From Lysinibacillus fusiformis (GTDB lineage Bacteria > Bacillota > Bacilli > Bacillales_A > Planococcaceae), in the NCBI RefSeq assembly GCF_016925635.1, contig NZ_CP070490.1, forward strand, positions 4,780,001 through 4,844,000: DNA of 64,000 nucleotides, read 5' to 3'. The notes under the pieces are model-generated. The model had not been told where the DNA came from. It did not search any database and saw only the letters and a program-made list of their open reading frames with translations. A program made the translations under genes and the position numbers. This document shows positions 35,707 to 44,821 of this stretch, one piece after another. Within the stretch, counting starts at the first letter, position 1. Every line of letters starts with the position of its first letter.

Positions 35707-36543
35707 TTATTTTGGTTGCCATGAAACAAGTGCTGCATGAAAATCATGACGATAATAATAACGTCCATCTTTTTCTTCAATAAAAGGTAGAAGTGATTCT
35801 TCCACATGGGCTCGCTGGAAGTTTGGCGTTAATATTTTTTTACTTTGCGTTGCCACAAGTTGCTCATAGCTCTCATATTCATAAACACGTTCGAGCGGGA
35901 TAATTTGACAATCAGCATAAATATCCATTTCATATAGTAGATTCAAAAACTCGATATAATCTCTGCGAGGAAATTTTATGTCATAGCCATATTTTTCATA
36001 TAATTGTTCATAATGTGGCTGAATAGGCCCTGTCGTCATCCCAATAATGGCACGCTTCTTCGCCAGCCGATTCATATGATATAAAGCTGCTTTAATTTCA
36101 TACATACGGTAAAAACAATTCACGCCTAAAACGATATCATGTGGCTCAATCTCATCACGCTCTAAACTTTCCCACTTCGCATGAATATAAGAAACGTGCT
36201 CCTTCTCGGGCATGCACTGTTGTAAGTAATGCAAAATGCTTTCGGAGCTATCCACACATGTGAGCTTGCTCACTTTATCAGCTAATGGGAATGTATAATT
36301 GCCCCATCCAGGGCCAATTTCTAATACAGAATGCTGAGGTTCAATCTTTTTTTGAAGCTCCTGAAAAATCCGTGCAGCATAAGGATCAGTTTGCCCCATT
36401 TTTTTACGTGCTACGGATTGCGCCCAAAATTGCTCCTCTAGCTGATCATTCACCATTCGTTCAGGCATATGGCCATGCCAATCCTTCATGCCTTCCTGCC
36501 ATAATGCCTCATAGTTAATGGCTAACGGTCCTTTTCTCGTCAT
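35707..36543 (-). CDS. Class I SAM-dependent methyltransferase ending the cobalamin operon
   Basis: A 278-aa Rossmann-type methyltransferase. Motif I VLEIGPGWGNYTFPLAD and the acidic CVDSSESIL of motif II are clear, followed by DIVLGVNCFYRMYEI. The start ATG overlaps the cobQ stop by 4 bases (ATGA), so it is translationally coupled and is the last gene of the cobalamin transcript before its terminator. It is not one of the known corrin-ring methylases, which have a different fold. Its role is unknown. Confidence 0.85.
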   Translation of the reverse strand: MTRKGPLAINYEALWQEGMKDWHGHMPERMVNDQLEEQFWAQSVARKKMGQTDPYAARIFQELQKKIEPQHSVLEIGPGWGNYTFPLADKVSKLTCVDSSESILHYLQQCMPEKEHVSYIHAKWESLERDEIEPHDIVLGVNCFYRMYEIKAALYHMNRLAKKRAIIGMTTGPIQPHYEQLYEKYGYDIKFPRRDYIEFLNLLYEMDIYADCQIIPLERVYEYESYEQLVATQSKKILTPNFQRAHVEESLLPFIEEKDGRYYYRHDFHAALVSWQPK

Positions 36544-38039
36544 ACAGATACCTCTATAGATAAAATTTCATATATTTTTTTCATATCAAGATTTGCTCGT
36601 ACATGGTCGGCTAACATATTATAGGCATCTTCTCTTCGTTCTGCGTCACTTTTCACATCACTTGGTAAAGCAGCTAACCCTTTTTTCTCTCGTATTTCAT
36701 TGACGAGTTGACGAGTAAAGGTACGATTATGGAACAAGCCGTGGAAATACGTGCCAATCACTTGCTCATCATGACTAACCGCACCATCTTTTCTTCCATC
36801 TTCTAACTGTAAAAACGGTGATACTTCATCACGTAAAATTTTTGTACGTCCTAGATGAATTTCGTAGCCTGTCAATGTGTCCTGCCCTCTTACGCCTGTC
36901 ATTTGCACCGTTTTTTTATTGCCTACAAAAATGGTTTCCATCGGTAATAGCCCAAGACCATGAGCAGATTCGTCATTTCCCTCCACTGCCCCAGGATCTA
37001 GTAATGTTTCACCAAGCATTTGGAAACCACCGCAAATGCCAATAATTTTAGTACCTTTATTACGTAAATGTGTGATGGCTTGATCAAAGCCCTGTGCTTT
37101 TAGCCAAGCTAAATCATCCATTGTACTTTTCGTTCCTGGCAGAATGAGGATATCTGGTGTACCTAGCTCGTTGACATTACCAATTAAACGCACACCCACC
37201 TCTGGCTCATCGAAAAATGGATCAATATCGGTGAAGTTTGAAATACGTGGTAAACGAATCATGGCTACATCTACAGCAAATTCGCCTGGCTTTGGTTTTT
37301 TAAAGCGTAGTGACGATAGTGCGAGAGAATCCTCCGCTTCAATATTGACATCGACATAAGGAATCACGCCAAGTACCGGAATGCCCGTTTCACGCTCCAC
37401 CCATGCCAAACCATCATCCAGTAATTCACGCATGCCTCTAAATTTATTGATAATTAATCCTTTTACACGTGCTCGTTCTTTCTCATCTAACAATGCCAGT
37501 GTACCAACAATCGAGGCAAAGACTCCACCACGATCAATATCAGCAACGAGGACAACCGCTGCATCTGCTAAATGAGCCATTCGCATATTGGCAATATCGC
37601 GATCCTTTAAGTTAATCTCTGCAGGGCTACCAGCGCCCTCTAGGACTATGACATCATATGTATTTTGTAGTGTACGTACTGATTTTTCCACGATTGGCAT
37701 CGCTTCTTGCACAAAATTATTGCGGTAGCTTTTGGCATCCATATTTAAAAAATGCTTACCATGAACGATAACCTCTGACATCATATCTTGCTTCGGTTTC
37801 AGCAGGATAGGATTCATATCAGTCGTTGCAACAACACGAGCCGCCTCTGCCTGCACCCCTTGTGCGCGGCCGATTTCACCGCCATCCTTCGTAACAAATG
37901 AATTAAGAGCCATATTTTGCGATTTAAATGGTACTACTTTTAGTCCATCATCTGAAAATATACGACATAGTGCGGTACAAATCATACTTTTTCCAACATC
38001 GGAAGCCGTTCCTTGAATCATGATTGATTTTGCTGGCAT
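36540..38039 (-). CDS. cobQ: Cobyric acid synthase
   Basis: A glutamine-dependent amidase of about 499 aa (also CbiP) that adds four amides to adenosylcobyrinic a,c-diamide. The N-terminal P-loop-like IQGTASDVGKS binds ATP; the C-terminal class I glutaminase has the nucleophile Cys in GICGGFQMLGE and the His in GTYFHGLFHN. ATG at 38039 with GAGGAG 7 bases upstream is preferred over GTG at 38045. The 250-base gap before it, filled with a repeat array, is unusual in this otherwise compact operon. Confidence 0.95.
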   Translation of the reverse strand: MPAKSIMIQGTASDVGKSMICTALCRIFSDDGLKVVPFKSQNMALNSFVTKDGGEIGRAQGVQAEAARVVATTDMNPILLKPKQDMMSEVIVHGKHFLNMDAKSYRNNFVQEAMPIVEKSVRTLQNTYDVIVLEGAGSPAEINLKDRDIANMRMAHLADAAVVLVADIDRGGVFASIVGTLALLDEKERARVKGLIINKFRGMRELLDDGLAWVERETGIPVLGVIPYVDVNIEAEDSLALSSLRFKKPKPGEFAVDVAMIRLPRISNFTDIDPFFDEPEVGVRLIGNVNELGTPDILILPGTKSTMDDLAWLKAQGFDQAITHLRNKGTKIIGICGGFQMLGETLLDPGAVEGNDESAHGLGLLPMETIFVGNKKTVQMTGVRGQDTLTGYEIHLGRTKILRDEVSPFLQLEDGRKDGAVSHDEQVIGTYFHGLFHNRTFTRQLVNEIREKKGLAALPSDVKSDAERREDAYNMLADHVRANLDMKKIYEILSIEVSV

Positions 38040-38060
38040 AGTCACTCTCCTCTGTAGTAT

Positions 38061-38274
38061 TTGCCTTCACTCCGCGGGTATTTCATGGCGAAGCGCGAGT
38101 ATTTCCCTTCGCTCCGCGGGTATTTTATCGCGACGCGCGGGTATTTCCCTTCGCTCCGCGGGTATTTTATCGCGACGCGCGGGTATTTCCCTTCGCTCCG
38201 CGGGTATTTTATCGCGACGCGCGGGTATTCCCTTTCGCTCCGCGGGTATTCCATGGCGACGCGTGGGTATTTTT
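38061..38274. repeat. Second tandem array of 21-bp units in 42-bp pairs
   Basis: About ten units of 21 bp alternate between TTCGCTCCGCGGGTATTTTAT-like and CGCGACGCGCGGGTATTTCCC-like forms. The array is much richer in GC than its surroundings. Like the array at 14.3 kb, it has a 21-bp unit, a 42-bp higher-order period and open frames on both strands. It lies in the transcribed space between cobO and cobQ. No spacers and no gene. Confidence 0.9.
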
Positions 38275-38296
38275 CATCCAGCAATAGTGAGGGGCT

Positions 38297-38833
38297 TTAA
38301 AATTCAAGCCCTTTCACTGCTGGGATCCCTTCATCATAGTAATGCTTTGTTGCATCAATGGTTGACACTAAATCAGCCATTGCCAGTAGCGAAGGGTTCG
38401 CGCTTCGGCCTGTGACAACCAGGTGCATCGTTGAGGGGCGTTGTTGGATTGCCTCGATGACTTCTGCTAGTGGGAGGACATCATCGATTGGAAACTTGGT
38501 GATCGCCAGGGCATTATTTAGCTCATCAAGCACCAATAAATCAATGCGATCATCCTGCAGAGCTGCCTTCGTTTTTTTCCAAGCCTTGGCTAATGCAGCA
38601 CGATGCTCCTCAGGCGTCTTTGTCCATGTAAAACCTATGCCCATTTGTTCCATTTCTACGCCTAGCTTACGAAGGGCAATTTGCTCTCCATAAGTGCGTT
38701 CAGGTGATTTAATAAACTGCATAAAGCGCACATTTAAGCCACGGCCCACCGCACGCAATGTAACACCTAGGGATGCTGTCGTTTTGCCCTTTCCTTCACC
38801 TGTATATACTAAAAATAAGCCTTTTCTTGCCAT
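38297..38833 (-). CDS. cobO: Cob(I)yrinic acid a,c-diamide adenosyltransferase
   Basis: A 178-aa CobA/BtuR-type enzyme that transfers the adenosyl group of ATP to the cobalt of cob(I)yrinate diamide. The P-loop TGEGKGKTTAS is at residues 11-21; LLVLDELNNAL and HLVVTGRSANP are family motifs. The ATG at 38833 (AGGAGG upstream) is chosen over the longer frame. It follows the nitroreductase by 13 bases. Called btuR in B. megaterium. Confidence 0.93.
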   Translation of the reverse strand: MARKGLFLVYTGEGKGKTTASLGVTLRAVGRGLNVRFMQFIKSPERTYGEQIALRKLGVEMEQMGIGFTWTKTPEEHRAALAKAWKKTKAALQDDRIDLLVLDELNNALAITKFPIDDVLPLAEVIEAIQQRPSTMHLVVTGRSANPSLLAMADLVSTIDATKHYYDEGIPAVKGLEF

Positions 38834-38846
38834 GCTGTTAGCCTCC

Positions 38847-39407
38847 TTACAGCCATGTTGTCTTTTCTGCAAACGGTGTACGTTTCTTGTCGCTTTGCTC
38901 TTGCTCCTGTGGGTAGCCAATAAATATTGTGCCGACTACTTTTTGAGAGGCACTTGCACCAAGGAACGTATGCATACGAGAATCATGCACCAGGCCAACA
39001 CCACGTGTACGCCAAACAAAACCAAGACCTAGCTCCTCTGCTGTCAACCACATAGACATAATGGCACTACATACGGCAAAAACATTATCTTCTGTCGCAT
39101 CTGCATCGCCCTCTACAATGTCTGCTGTTACAACAATGGCCACAGGCGTTGTTTGTACAACCTTCAATGAACTTTCCACTAGGTTTGGCTTCGTGGGGAA
39201 GCGTTCTTGTAAATAAGCACTAGCCATTTCTTCATAACGCTTCATGGCTTCATCTTGTATGACATAAAAATGCCAAGGCTCTCGCATACGGTCATTCGGT
39301 GCATAGGTTGCTGCCTGTAAAATTTGCTCAATCTTTTCTTTCTCTACCGATTGTGTTGTGTAATTACGAATTGCTCGACGTTTTTTTAATGCTTCAATGA
39401 CAGTCAT
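38847..39407 (-). CDS. Nitroreductase-family flavoprotein in the cobalamin operon
   Basis: A 186-aa FMN-dependent nitroreductase-fold protein: KRRAIRNYTTQSVEKEKIEQIL at the N-terminus, APNDRMREPWHFYVIQ, and a GTIFIGYPQE C-terminal motif. Its place between cobA and cobO corresponds, as I recall, to cbiY of the B. megaterium cob operon. The superfamily includes BluB (lower-ligand synthesis), but the length and motifs are not decisively BluB. A role in reducing Co(II) corrinoid for the adjacent adenosyltransferase is a plausible inference. Confidence 0.85.
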   Translation of the reverse strand: MTVIEALKKRRAIRNYTTQSVEKEKIEQILQAATYAPNDRMREPWHFYVIQDEAMKRYEEMASAYLQERFPTKPNLVESSLKVVQTTPVAIVVTADIVEGDADATEDNVFAVCSAIMSMWLTAEELGLGFVWRTRGVGLVHDSRMHTFLGASASQKVVGTIFIGYPQEQEQSDKKRTPFAEKTTWL

Positions 39408-39440
39408 ATTGCTTCCTCCTTGTGCTCTTTCAAAAGATGA

Positions 39441-40208
39441 TTATGAAAAGGTAAGTCCCTGCTCTTCAAACCATTGAATTTTTTCACGTACATTGACAAC
39501 CTCGCCCACTACAATCATAGAAGGGTTATGATACCCTTCACGCTCAATAATGCTGGCTATCTCATCTAACGGCCCTGTAATCGTGCGTTGTTGAGCAGTT
39601 GTTCCCCACTCAATAACCGCTACTGGCGTTGTAGCCTTCCGTCCGTTTTCGATTAATTTTCGAGCGATGTAGGCAATGTTCCCAACACTCATATAAAAAG
39701 CAACAGTATCAATGCCTGTAGCTAATGCTGGCCAATTCAAAAAATCTTGTCCTTTTTCTTCACGTCCATGCCCAGTCACAAGGGCAAAGCTTGTCGCGAA
39801 GTCTCTATGCGTAACGGGAATCCCTGCATATGCAGGAGCCGCAATACCTGCTGTTATCCCAGGAACGATTTCATAGGCAATGTCATGATTTTTTAATATC
39901 TCTGCTTCCTCAGCACCACGTCCAAAGACAAAAGGATCGCCACCTTTAAGACGTGTAACAATTTTACCTTCTTGAGCTTTTTCCACAAGTAATGCATTAA
40001 TTTCATCTTGAATGAGATGATGCTTCCCAGGTAATTTGCCACAATAAACAAGCTCCGCATCCTTTTTTGCAAAATCAAGCAATTTAGGATTCACAAGACG
40101 ATCATAGGAAATTACATCAGCCTTTTGAATACATTCCAGTCCATACACAGTAATGAGCTTCGGATCGCCAGGACCTGCTCCAACGATATATACAATTCCA
40201 TCCTTCAT
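39441..40208 (-). CDS. cobA: Uroporphyrinogen-III C-methyltransferase
   Basis: A 255-aa SAM-dependent enzyme (SUMT) that adds methyls at C2 and C7 to give precorrin-2, the entry step to B12 and siroheme. VYIVGAGPGDPKLIT at the N-terminus and RLKGGDPFVFGRGAEE are diagnostic. It overlaps sirC by 4 bases. It is a separate protein rather than fused to a HemD or SirC domain. Confidence 0.95.
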   Translation of the reverse strand: MKDGIVYIVGAGPGDPKLITVYGLECIQKADVISYDRLVNPKLLDFAKKDAELVYCGKLPGKHHLIQDEINALLVEKAQEGKIVTRLKGGDPFVFGRGAEEAEILKNHDIAYEIVPGITAGIAAPAYAGIPVTHRDFATSFALVTGHGREEKGQDFLNWPALATGIDTVAFYMSVGNIAYIARKLIENGRKATTPVAVIEWGTTAQQRTITGPLDEIASIIEREGYHNPSMIVVGEVVNVREKIQWFEEQGLTFS

Positions 40209-40843
40209 TGCGCTGCTCCCATCAATAGTTGTTGTAAATATGCTTCACGTCGATCAATCTCGCCATGACGTGTCCATTCAAGGATGTTTGGCTCTAGCAA
40301 CGCTTGTAATGCTGCACGTCTTTGTGGACCTTTATCATACTTAGCAGCAATCATTAAGCGAGCTTGCTGTAAAAAGCATACATAGTCATCATAAGCATCA
40401 TCGAATTGATCTTCTAAATCTGCTTTGATCTTGCGCGCTAGACCTGGGCTTGCTCCTGATGTTGAAACAGTTAACACCAATGGACCACGGCGAACAGTAG
40501 CAGGCGTAATAAAATCACTTTCACTTTGTTTATCTGTTCGGTTGATTAATTGCCAATGCTGGGCCGCCTCTTGAACTGCTTCGTTCACTGCTGTCACATT
40601 CGTTGCAGCGATAATGAGAATGGCATCATCTAAATCACGCGGTTCAAATTCCTTTTGCTTCCAAGTAATTTGCCCTGACTCAGCAAGTGGCTGTAATGTG
40701 TCATGTAAGGTTGGGCTGACAATCACGATGTTTGCCTTTGCCGGTAACAGGGATGCTACCTTCTGCATTGCCACGTGACCGCCGCCTACAATTACTACCG
40801 TTTTATATTCTAGATTGATATGAATAGGAAAATAATTAGTCAT
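40205..40843 (-). CDS. sirC: Precorrin-2 dehydrogenase
   Basis: A 212-aa NAD-dependent enzyme that oxidises precorrin-2 to sirohydrochlorin. The N-terminal Rossmann motif VVIVGGGHVAMQKVASLL and the following FEPRDLDDAILIIAATNV and SGASPGLARKIKADLE match the SirC/CysG-N family. The C-terminal ferrochelatase activity is uncertain because CbiX in this operon inserts cobalt. It overlaps cbiA by 8 bases. Sirohydrochlorin is the CbiX substrate, so it sits logically in the early-cobalt route. Confidence 0.9.
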   Translation of the reverse strand: MTNYFPIHINLEYKTVVIVGGGHVAMQKVASLLPAKANIVIVSPTLHDTLQPLAESGQITWKQKEFEPRDLDDAILIIAATNVTAVNEAVQEAAQHWQLINRTDKQSESDFITPATVRRGPLVLTVSTSGASPGLARKIKADLEDQFDDAYDDYVCFLQQARLMIAAKYDKGPQRRAALQALLEPNILEWTRHGEIDRREAYLQQLLMGAAQ

Positions 40844-42203
40844 TACTTTTCACCTTCTTACAAGCTGTTAACCAATTGTCAACTAGCTTTGGGTTTGATA
40901 CAAAATGGAAATGTGTATAGCCAGCCACTAAATTTCCTTCTTGATAGCCTTCTTTCTTTTTGCCAAAACGACCAATCGTTTCGTAGGCTGCTGTGTTGTG
41001 AGAACCACTATATTTGGAATAATGGAACTCATGGCCCTTCGCTTGCTCCTCAGCACCAATTAAGAAATTATCGGCTGTGCCAAAAATTTCACGATAACCA
41101 AGTGCTGCTAGTTTTGTTTGCATCGCCACTTCTCCAGGAATTACCCCTACCATGTCATAGCGTTCGCCATGGCTATTTGTGATCGCCTCTGTTAAATACA
41201 TAAAGCCCCCACATTCAGCTAATGTTGGAAGACCTTTGGCAATGGCTTCACGAATAGAGTCTTTAACGACTGTATTGGTCGCAAGTGACTCTGCAAATTC
41301 CTCAGGAAAGCCCCCACCAATATATAAGCCATCTGCTTCTGCTGGTACAGGCTCATTAGCAAGCGGTGAGAAAAATTGTAGTGTTGCCCCTTTCGCACGT
41401 AACAAAGCCAGGTTTTCTTCATAATAAAAATTAAATGCCGCATCTCTTGCAACTGCTATACAAATATTTTGTGAAGGCTCCTCCATAAATAAATGACCAG
41501 ATTCTTGTAAGATAGGAGCCTTTGTTAAATGTAGTAATTGGTCCAAATCAATCGTTTCTGCCATTAGGTTCCCTAGTTTATCAAAAAATGAATCTAGCTC
41601 TCCTCTTTCAATCGCAGGCACTAATCCTAAATGACGACTCGGGATATCGATCCCTTCCTCACGCTTTAAGTAGCCAATCACAGGTATGCCGCATTCTTGT
41701 TCAATAGCTGCCTTGGCAATTTCGTAATGACCGACACTACCAACCTGGTTCGCAATAACACCAACGATATTCGGTTTATCTGATAGTAGTTGGAAACCCT
41801 TAACAACCGCTGCTACACTGCGTGCCATGCTAGCACAATTGACAATTAAAATAACAGGGCTCTCAGTCACTACGCTAATATCAGCAGCAGAACCAGCGTC
41901 CGATAAAGGGCTTTTACCGTCATAAAAGCCCATCACACCTTCAATAATGGATACATCTGCATCCATACTTGCGCGTGCCACAATATCACGTACCGCTTCA
42001 TGTGAGAACATCCAGCTATCAATATTGCGTGATACTCTGCCTGTTACAGCCGTATGATAGGTTGGATCGATATAATCAGGACCACATTTAAAGCCTTGCA
42101 CCACGTTTCCTTTATTTTGTAATGCCTTCATCAGTCCAATGGTAAAAGTAGTTTTACCTACCCCACTGCCCGTACCAGCTAGTACAAAACGATTTGTTTG
42201 CAT
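40836..42203 (-). CDS. cbiA: Cobyrinic acid a,c-diamide synthase
   Basis: A 455-aa ATP- and glutamine-dependent amidase that amidates the a and c side chains. N-terminal P-loop GTGSGVGKTTFTIGL; C-terminal glutaminase Cys in LAECGGFMYL and His in GYTHFHF. Length and domain order are normal. The gap to cbiG upstream is 11 bases. Confidence 0.95.
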   Translation of the reverse strand: MQTNRFVLAGTGSGVGKTTFTIGLMKALQNKGNVVQGFKCGPDYIDPTYHTAVTGRVSRNIDSWMFSHEAVRDIVARASMDADVSIIEGVMGFYDGKSPLSDAGSAADISVVTESPVILIVNCASMARSVAAVVKGFQLLSDKPNIVGVIANQVGSVGHYEIAKAAIEQECGIPVIGYLKREEGIDIPSRHLGLVPAIERGELDSFFDKLGNLMAETIDLDQLLHLTKAPILQESGHLFMEEPSQNICIAVARDAAFNFYYEENLALLRAKGATLQFFSPLANEPVPAEADGLYIGGGFPEEFAESLATNTVVKDSIREAIAKGLPTLAECGGFMYLTEAITNSHGERYDMVGVIPGEVAMQTKLAALGYREIFGTADNFLIGAEEQAKGHEFHYSKYSGSHNTAAYETIGRFGKKKEGYQEGNLVAGYTHFHFVSNPKLVDNWLTACKKVKSND

Positions 42204-42214
42204 GGACTTCCTCC

Positions 42215-43336
42215 TTAAAATAGGTATCTAGCAACTGAAATCGTAGCATTACCCGATTTTTTCTTCTCTAATAGGAGTGTCTGCACCTGTGCATAACGCA
42301 TAGCCGCTGGTTCACTCACACCATATGCACCCGTATATTTAAAGACCGTTTCAGAGGGTGATGGAAATTCGATTTCATTTAATTCAGCCGGTGTATACGT
42401 AACGAACTCCCAATCATATTTCTTCGTAATATCTAAAAAACATTGCTCATCTTTCTTTAAATCAATCGTGCATAAGGCTTTTACACTTTTTTTCGAAAGC
42501 TTTAGCTCTGCCAAGGTTTCATCGATTACCTGTTCAATTTCCTCTAACGATGTACCACGGTTACAGCCCATTCCTAGCACAATGGATTTTGGTCGATAAA
42601 TAACACCGTTTTCTAGAAGAACCTCCTCTTCAGGTTCAATGATTCGATCGGTTATTAATAATGTAGCATGGGGGTTAGCCCCAATAGCCACCTGTGTGGA
42701 TGGATAAATTTTGATTTGTTCAGGCATCGGTGTATCACGCATCCACCAGTCGCGTTCACCCGTTTCCTGCACAATGGCTACATGCTCCTCATTTACAACA
42801 GAAGCACTAACAGGTGTTAATTTATCGGCACTATCCCATACCCAGCCAAAGCGTGCCCCAAATAAATCAACAGGAATCGTCTTTTGCACATCAGAAGCCG
42901 TAGTAATTATTGGATTTGCCCCAAGTGCTGCTGCCACCTCATGCGTTAACTCATTGGCCCCACCAAGATGGCCTGATAATACGCTAATGACATTTTCGCC
43001 TCGATCATCAATCACGACAACGCCCGGGTCTGTCTTTTTATCCTTTAAAATCGGTGCAATCATTCTTACGACTGCCCCTAGTGAAATAATTAAGATCAAG
43101 CCTTTATATTGTTTAAATAGCGTTGGCAATAATAGACGCACTGTTCCTGTAAATAGTTGAATATGCTTTTCTGCTTCATCGCCTTGCTCAAATTTACTCA
43201 TATAATATAAATCACTTGCTGCAAAGGTTTGCTGTAGGCGGCGCCCAATTTGAACACCATGCTTCGTAATGGCTACTACAGCATAAGGATTGCGTTGATC
43301 AACCTCTGGTAAAATACCTTCTTGTAACTCAATCAC
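42215..43336 (-). CDS. cbiG: Cobalt-precorrin-5A hydrolase
   Basis: A 373-aa enzyme that opens the lactone ring and releases acetaldehyde from cobalt-precorrin-5A. The central GHLGGANELTHEVA and the C-terminal GMGCNRGTSLEEIEQVI are the CbiG signature, marking the anaerobic pathway. It overlaps cbiF by 8 bases. Confidence 0.93.
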   Translation of the reverse strand: MIELQEGILPEVDQRNPYAVVAITKHGVQIGRRLQQTFAASDLYYMSKFEQGDEAEKHIQLFTGTVRLLLPTLFKQYKGLILIISLGAVVRMIAPILKDKKTDPGVVVIDDRGENVISVLSGHLGGANELTHEVAAALGANPIITTASDVQKTIPVDLFGARFGWVWDSADKLTPVSASVVNEEHVAIVQETGERDWWMRDTPMPEQIKIYPSTQVAIGANPHATLLITDRIIEPEEEVLLENGVIYRPKSIVLGMGCNRGTSLEEIEQVIDETLAELKLSKKSVKALCTIDLKKDEQCFLDITKKYDWEFVTYTPAELNEIEFPSPSETVFKYTGAYGVSEPAAMRYAQVQTLLLEKKKSGNATISVARYLF

Positions 43337-44114
43337 TTGTCTTCACACCTTTTCTAAAGCCATGTGTAAAGCTTGCATCATACAACTTCGAGCGATATTG
43401 ATCCTTATCATGAATAGTCGGATCTAACGCCCAACCCGCTAAAATCATTGCATGCTTACGAATACCGTTCACACGCATTGCTTCATCTAATTCGATTAAG
43501 GTTGTCCGTACGATTTTTTGATCTGGCCATGAAGCACGTTGAATAACTGCTACAGGCGTATCATCAGCCCAACCAGCACTTTGTAGTTCTTTGACAATTT
43601 TCTTAGTCAGCGTTGCACTAAGGAATAATGCAATTGTACAATGATGGCTCGCTAAATCACGCAGCTTTTCAAATTCTGGTACAGGTGTGCGCCCTTCAGC
43701 GCGTGTTAAAATAAGGGTTTGTGTTAAATCAGGAATTGTTAGCTCAGCTCCGATAGCCGCTGCCGAAGCAAATACAGAGCTAACTCCTGGAACGACTTCA
43801 TACCCAATGCCCTCCTTTTTCAAGAGAGCTACTTGCTCCATGATGGCACCATACATCGCTGGGTCACCTGTATGCATACGTGCCACTGTTTTCCCAGCAT
43901 TGACACGGTCCACCATCACAGCAACCATTTCCTCTAAATGCATGCCAGCTGTTCGTATGACCTCTGCATCTGGTTTGGCTTTCGCAATGAGGTCCTCACT
44001 CACTAAAGAATCTGTGTACATGACAACGTCCGCAGTTTGTAACATATGTAAACCTTTGACTGTAATTAAATCTGGATCACCAGGACCAGCGCCAACAATA
44101 TAGATTTTCTTCAT
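43329..44114 (-). CDS. cbiF: Cobalt-precorrin-4 C11-methyltransferase
   Basis: A 261-aa tetrapyrrole methylase. IYIVGAGPGDPDLITVKG at the N-terminus and RMHTGDPAMYGAIMEQ are typical of CbiF/CobM. It overlaps the cbiL stop by one base. Confidence 0.93.
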   Translation of the reverse strand: MKKIYIVGAGPGDPDLITVKGLHMLQTADVVMYTDSLVSEDLIAKAKPDAEVIRTAGMHLEEMVAVMVDRVNAGKTVARMHTGDPAMYGAIMEQVALLKKEGIGYEVVPGVSSVFASAAAIGAELTIPDLTQTLILTRAEGRTPVPEFEKLRDLASHHCTIALFLSATLTKKIVKELQSAGWADDTPVAVIQRASWPDQKIVRTTLIELDEAMRVNGIRKHAMILAGWALDPTIHDKDQYRSKLYDASFTHGFRKGVKTSD

Positions 44115-44821
44115 TATTTACGCACCACCATTAACGTTAAATATTCTAAATCAACACCATCCAACTCACGCACATCCCAAATGATTTCTTCATCAGAGGT
44201 TACCTTTGTCACCACGGATGCTTTATCTAATAAATCTAAATCGCGTAGCACCTCAAGCATTAAATCAATCACTTTTGCCACTTTAATAAAGACAACGGCA
44301 TCATGGCTTTCAATTGCTTCACGCATGGAGTCATAATCATCATGAGCAGGGATAATCGCAACACGATCATCGCCATCCGCTAACGCAATCCCTAAGCGAG
44401 ATGCAGAGCCATTGAACGACGAAATCCCAGGAACCGTACGGATTTCTACATCTGGATGCATTTCCTGCATTAATTTCATCATATGGATAAACGTACTATA
44501 CAATAATGGATCGCCCTCTGTGACAAACGCCACATCTTTGCCCGCTTGTAATTTTTCGTAGACAAGTTCTACTGACTTTGTCCATTCACGTTCTAGAACA
44601 GCCTCATCTTTCGTCATTGGAAATACAAGACCAAGCATATCTTTTTCGTCTGGATTAATATAAACATCTACAATACGATGGGCATAGCTTTTACTGCCTT
44701 TTAGCTTTTTAGGGTAAGCAATAACAGGTGATTCCTGAATCACTCGAAATGCCTTTACTGTAATTAATTCTGGATCGCCAGGACCAACGCCCAAGCCGTA
44801 TAAAACACCTAAATTACTCAT
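44114..44821 (-). CDS. cbiL: Cobalt-precorrin-2 C20-methyltransferase
   Basis: A 235-aa tetrapyrrole methylase. [36 protein letters not shown] and [18 protein letters not shown] match CbiL/CobI. It converts cobalt-sirohydrochlorin to cobalt-factor III. Overlaps cbiET by 8 bases. Confidence 0.93.
   Translation of the reverse strand: MSNLGVLYGLGVGPGDPELITVKAFRVIQESPVIAYPKKLKGSKSYAHRIVDVYINPDEKDMLGLVFPMTKDEAVLEREWTKSVELVYEKLQAGKDVAFVTEGDPLLYSTFIHMMKLMQEMHPDVEIRTVPGISSFNGSASRLGIALADGDDRVAIIPAHDDYDSMREAIESHDAVVFIKVAKVIDLMLEVLRDLDLLDKASVVTKVTSDEEIIWDVRELDGVDLEYLTLMVVRK

Noticed and set aside
38042-38300. Repeat proteins on both strands of the second array
   Set aside because: Both strands are open at once because of the repeat period; no ribosome sites and no protein family support either.
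38847-39407. Calling the operon's nitroreductase BluB
   Set aside because: Fold and context allow it, but the protein shows no feature that separates it decisively from ordinary nitroreductases.
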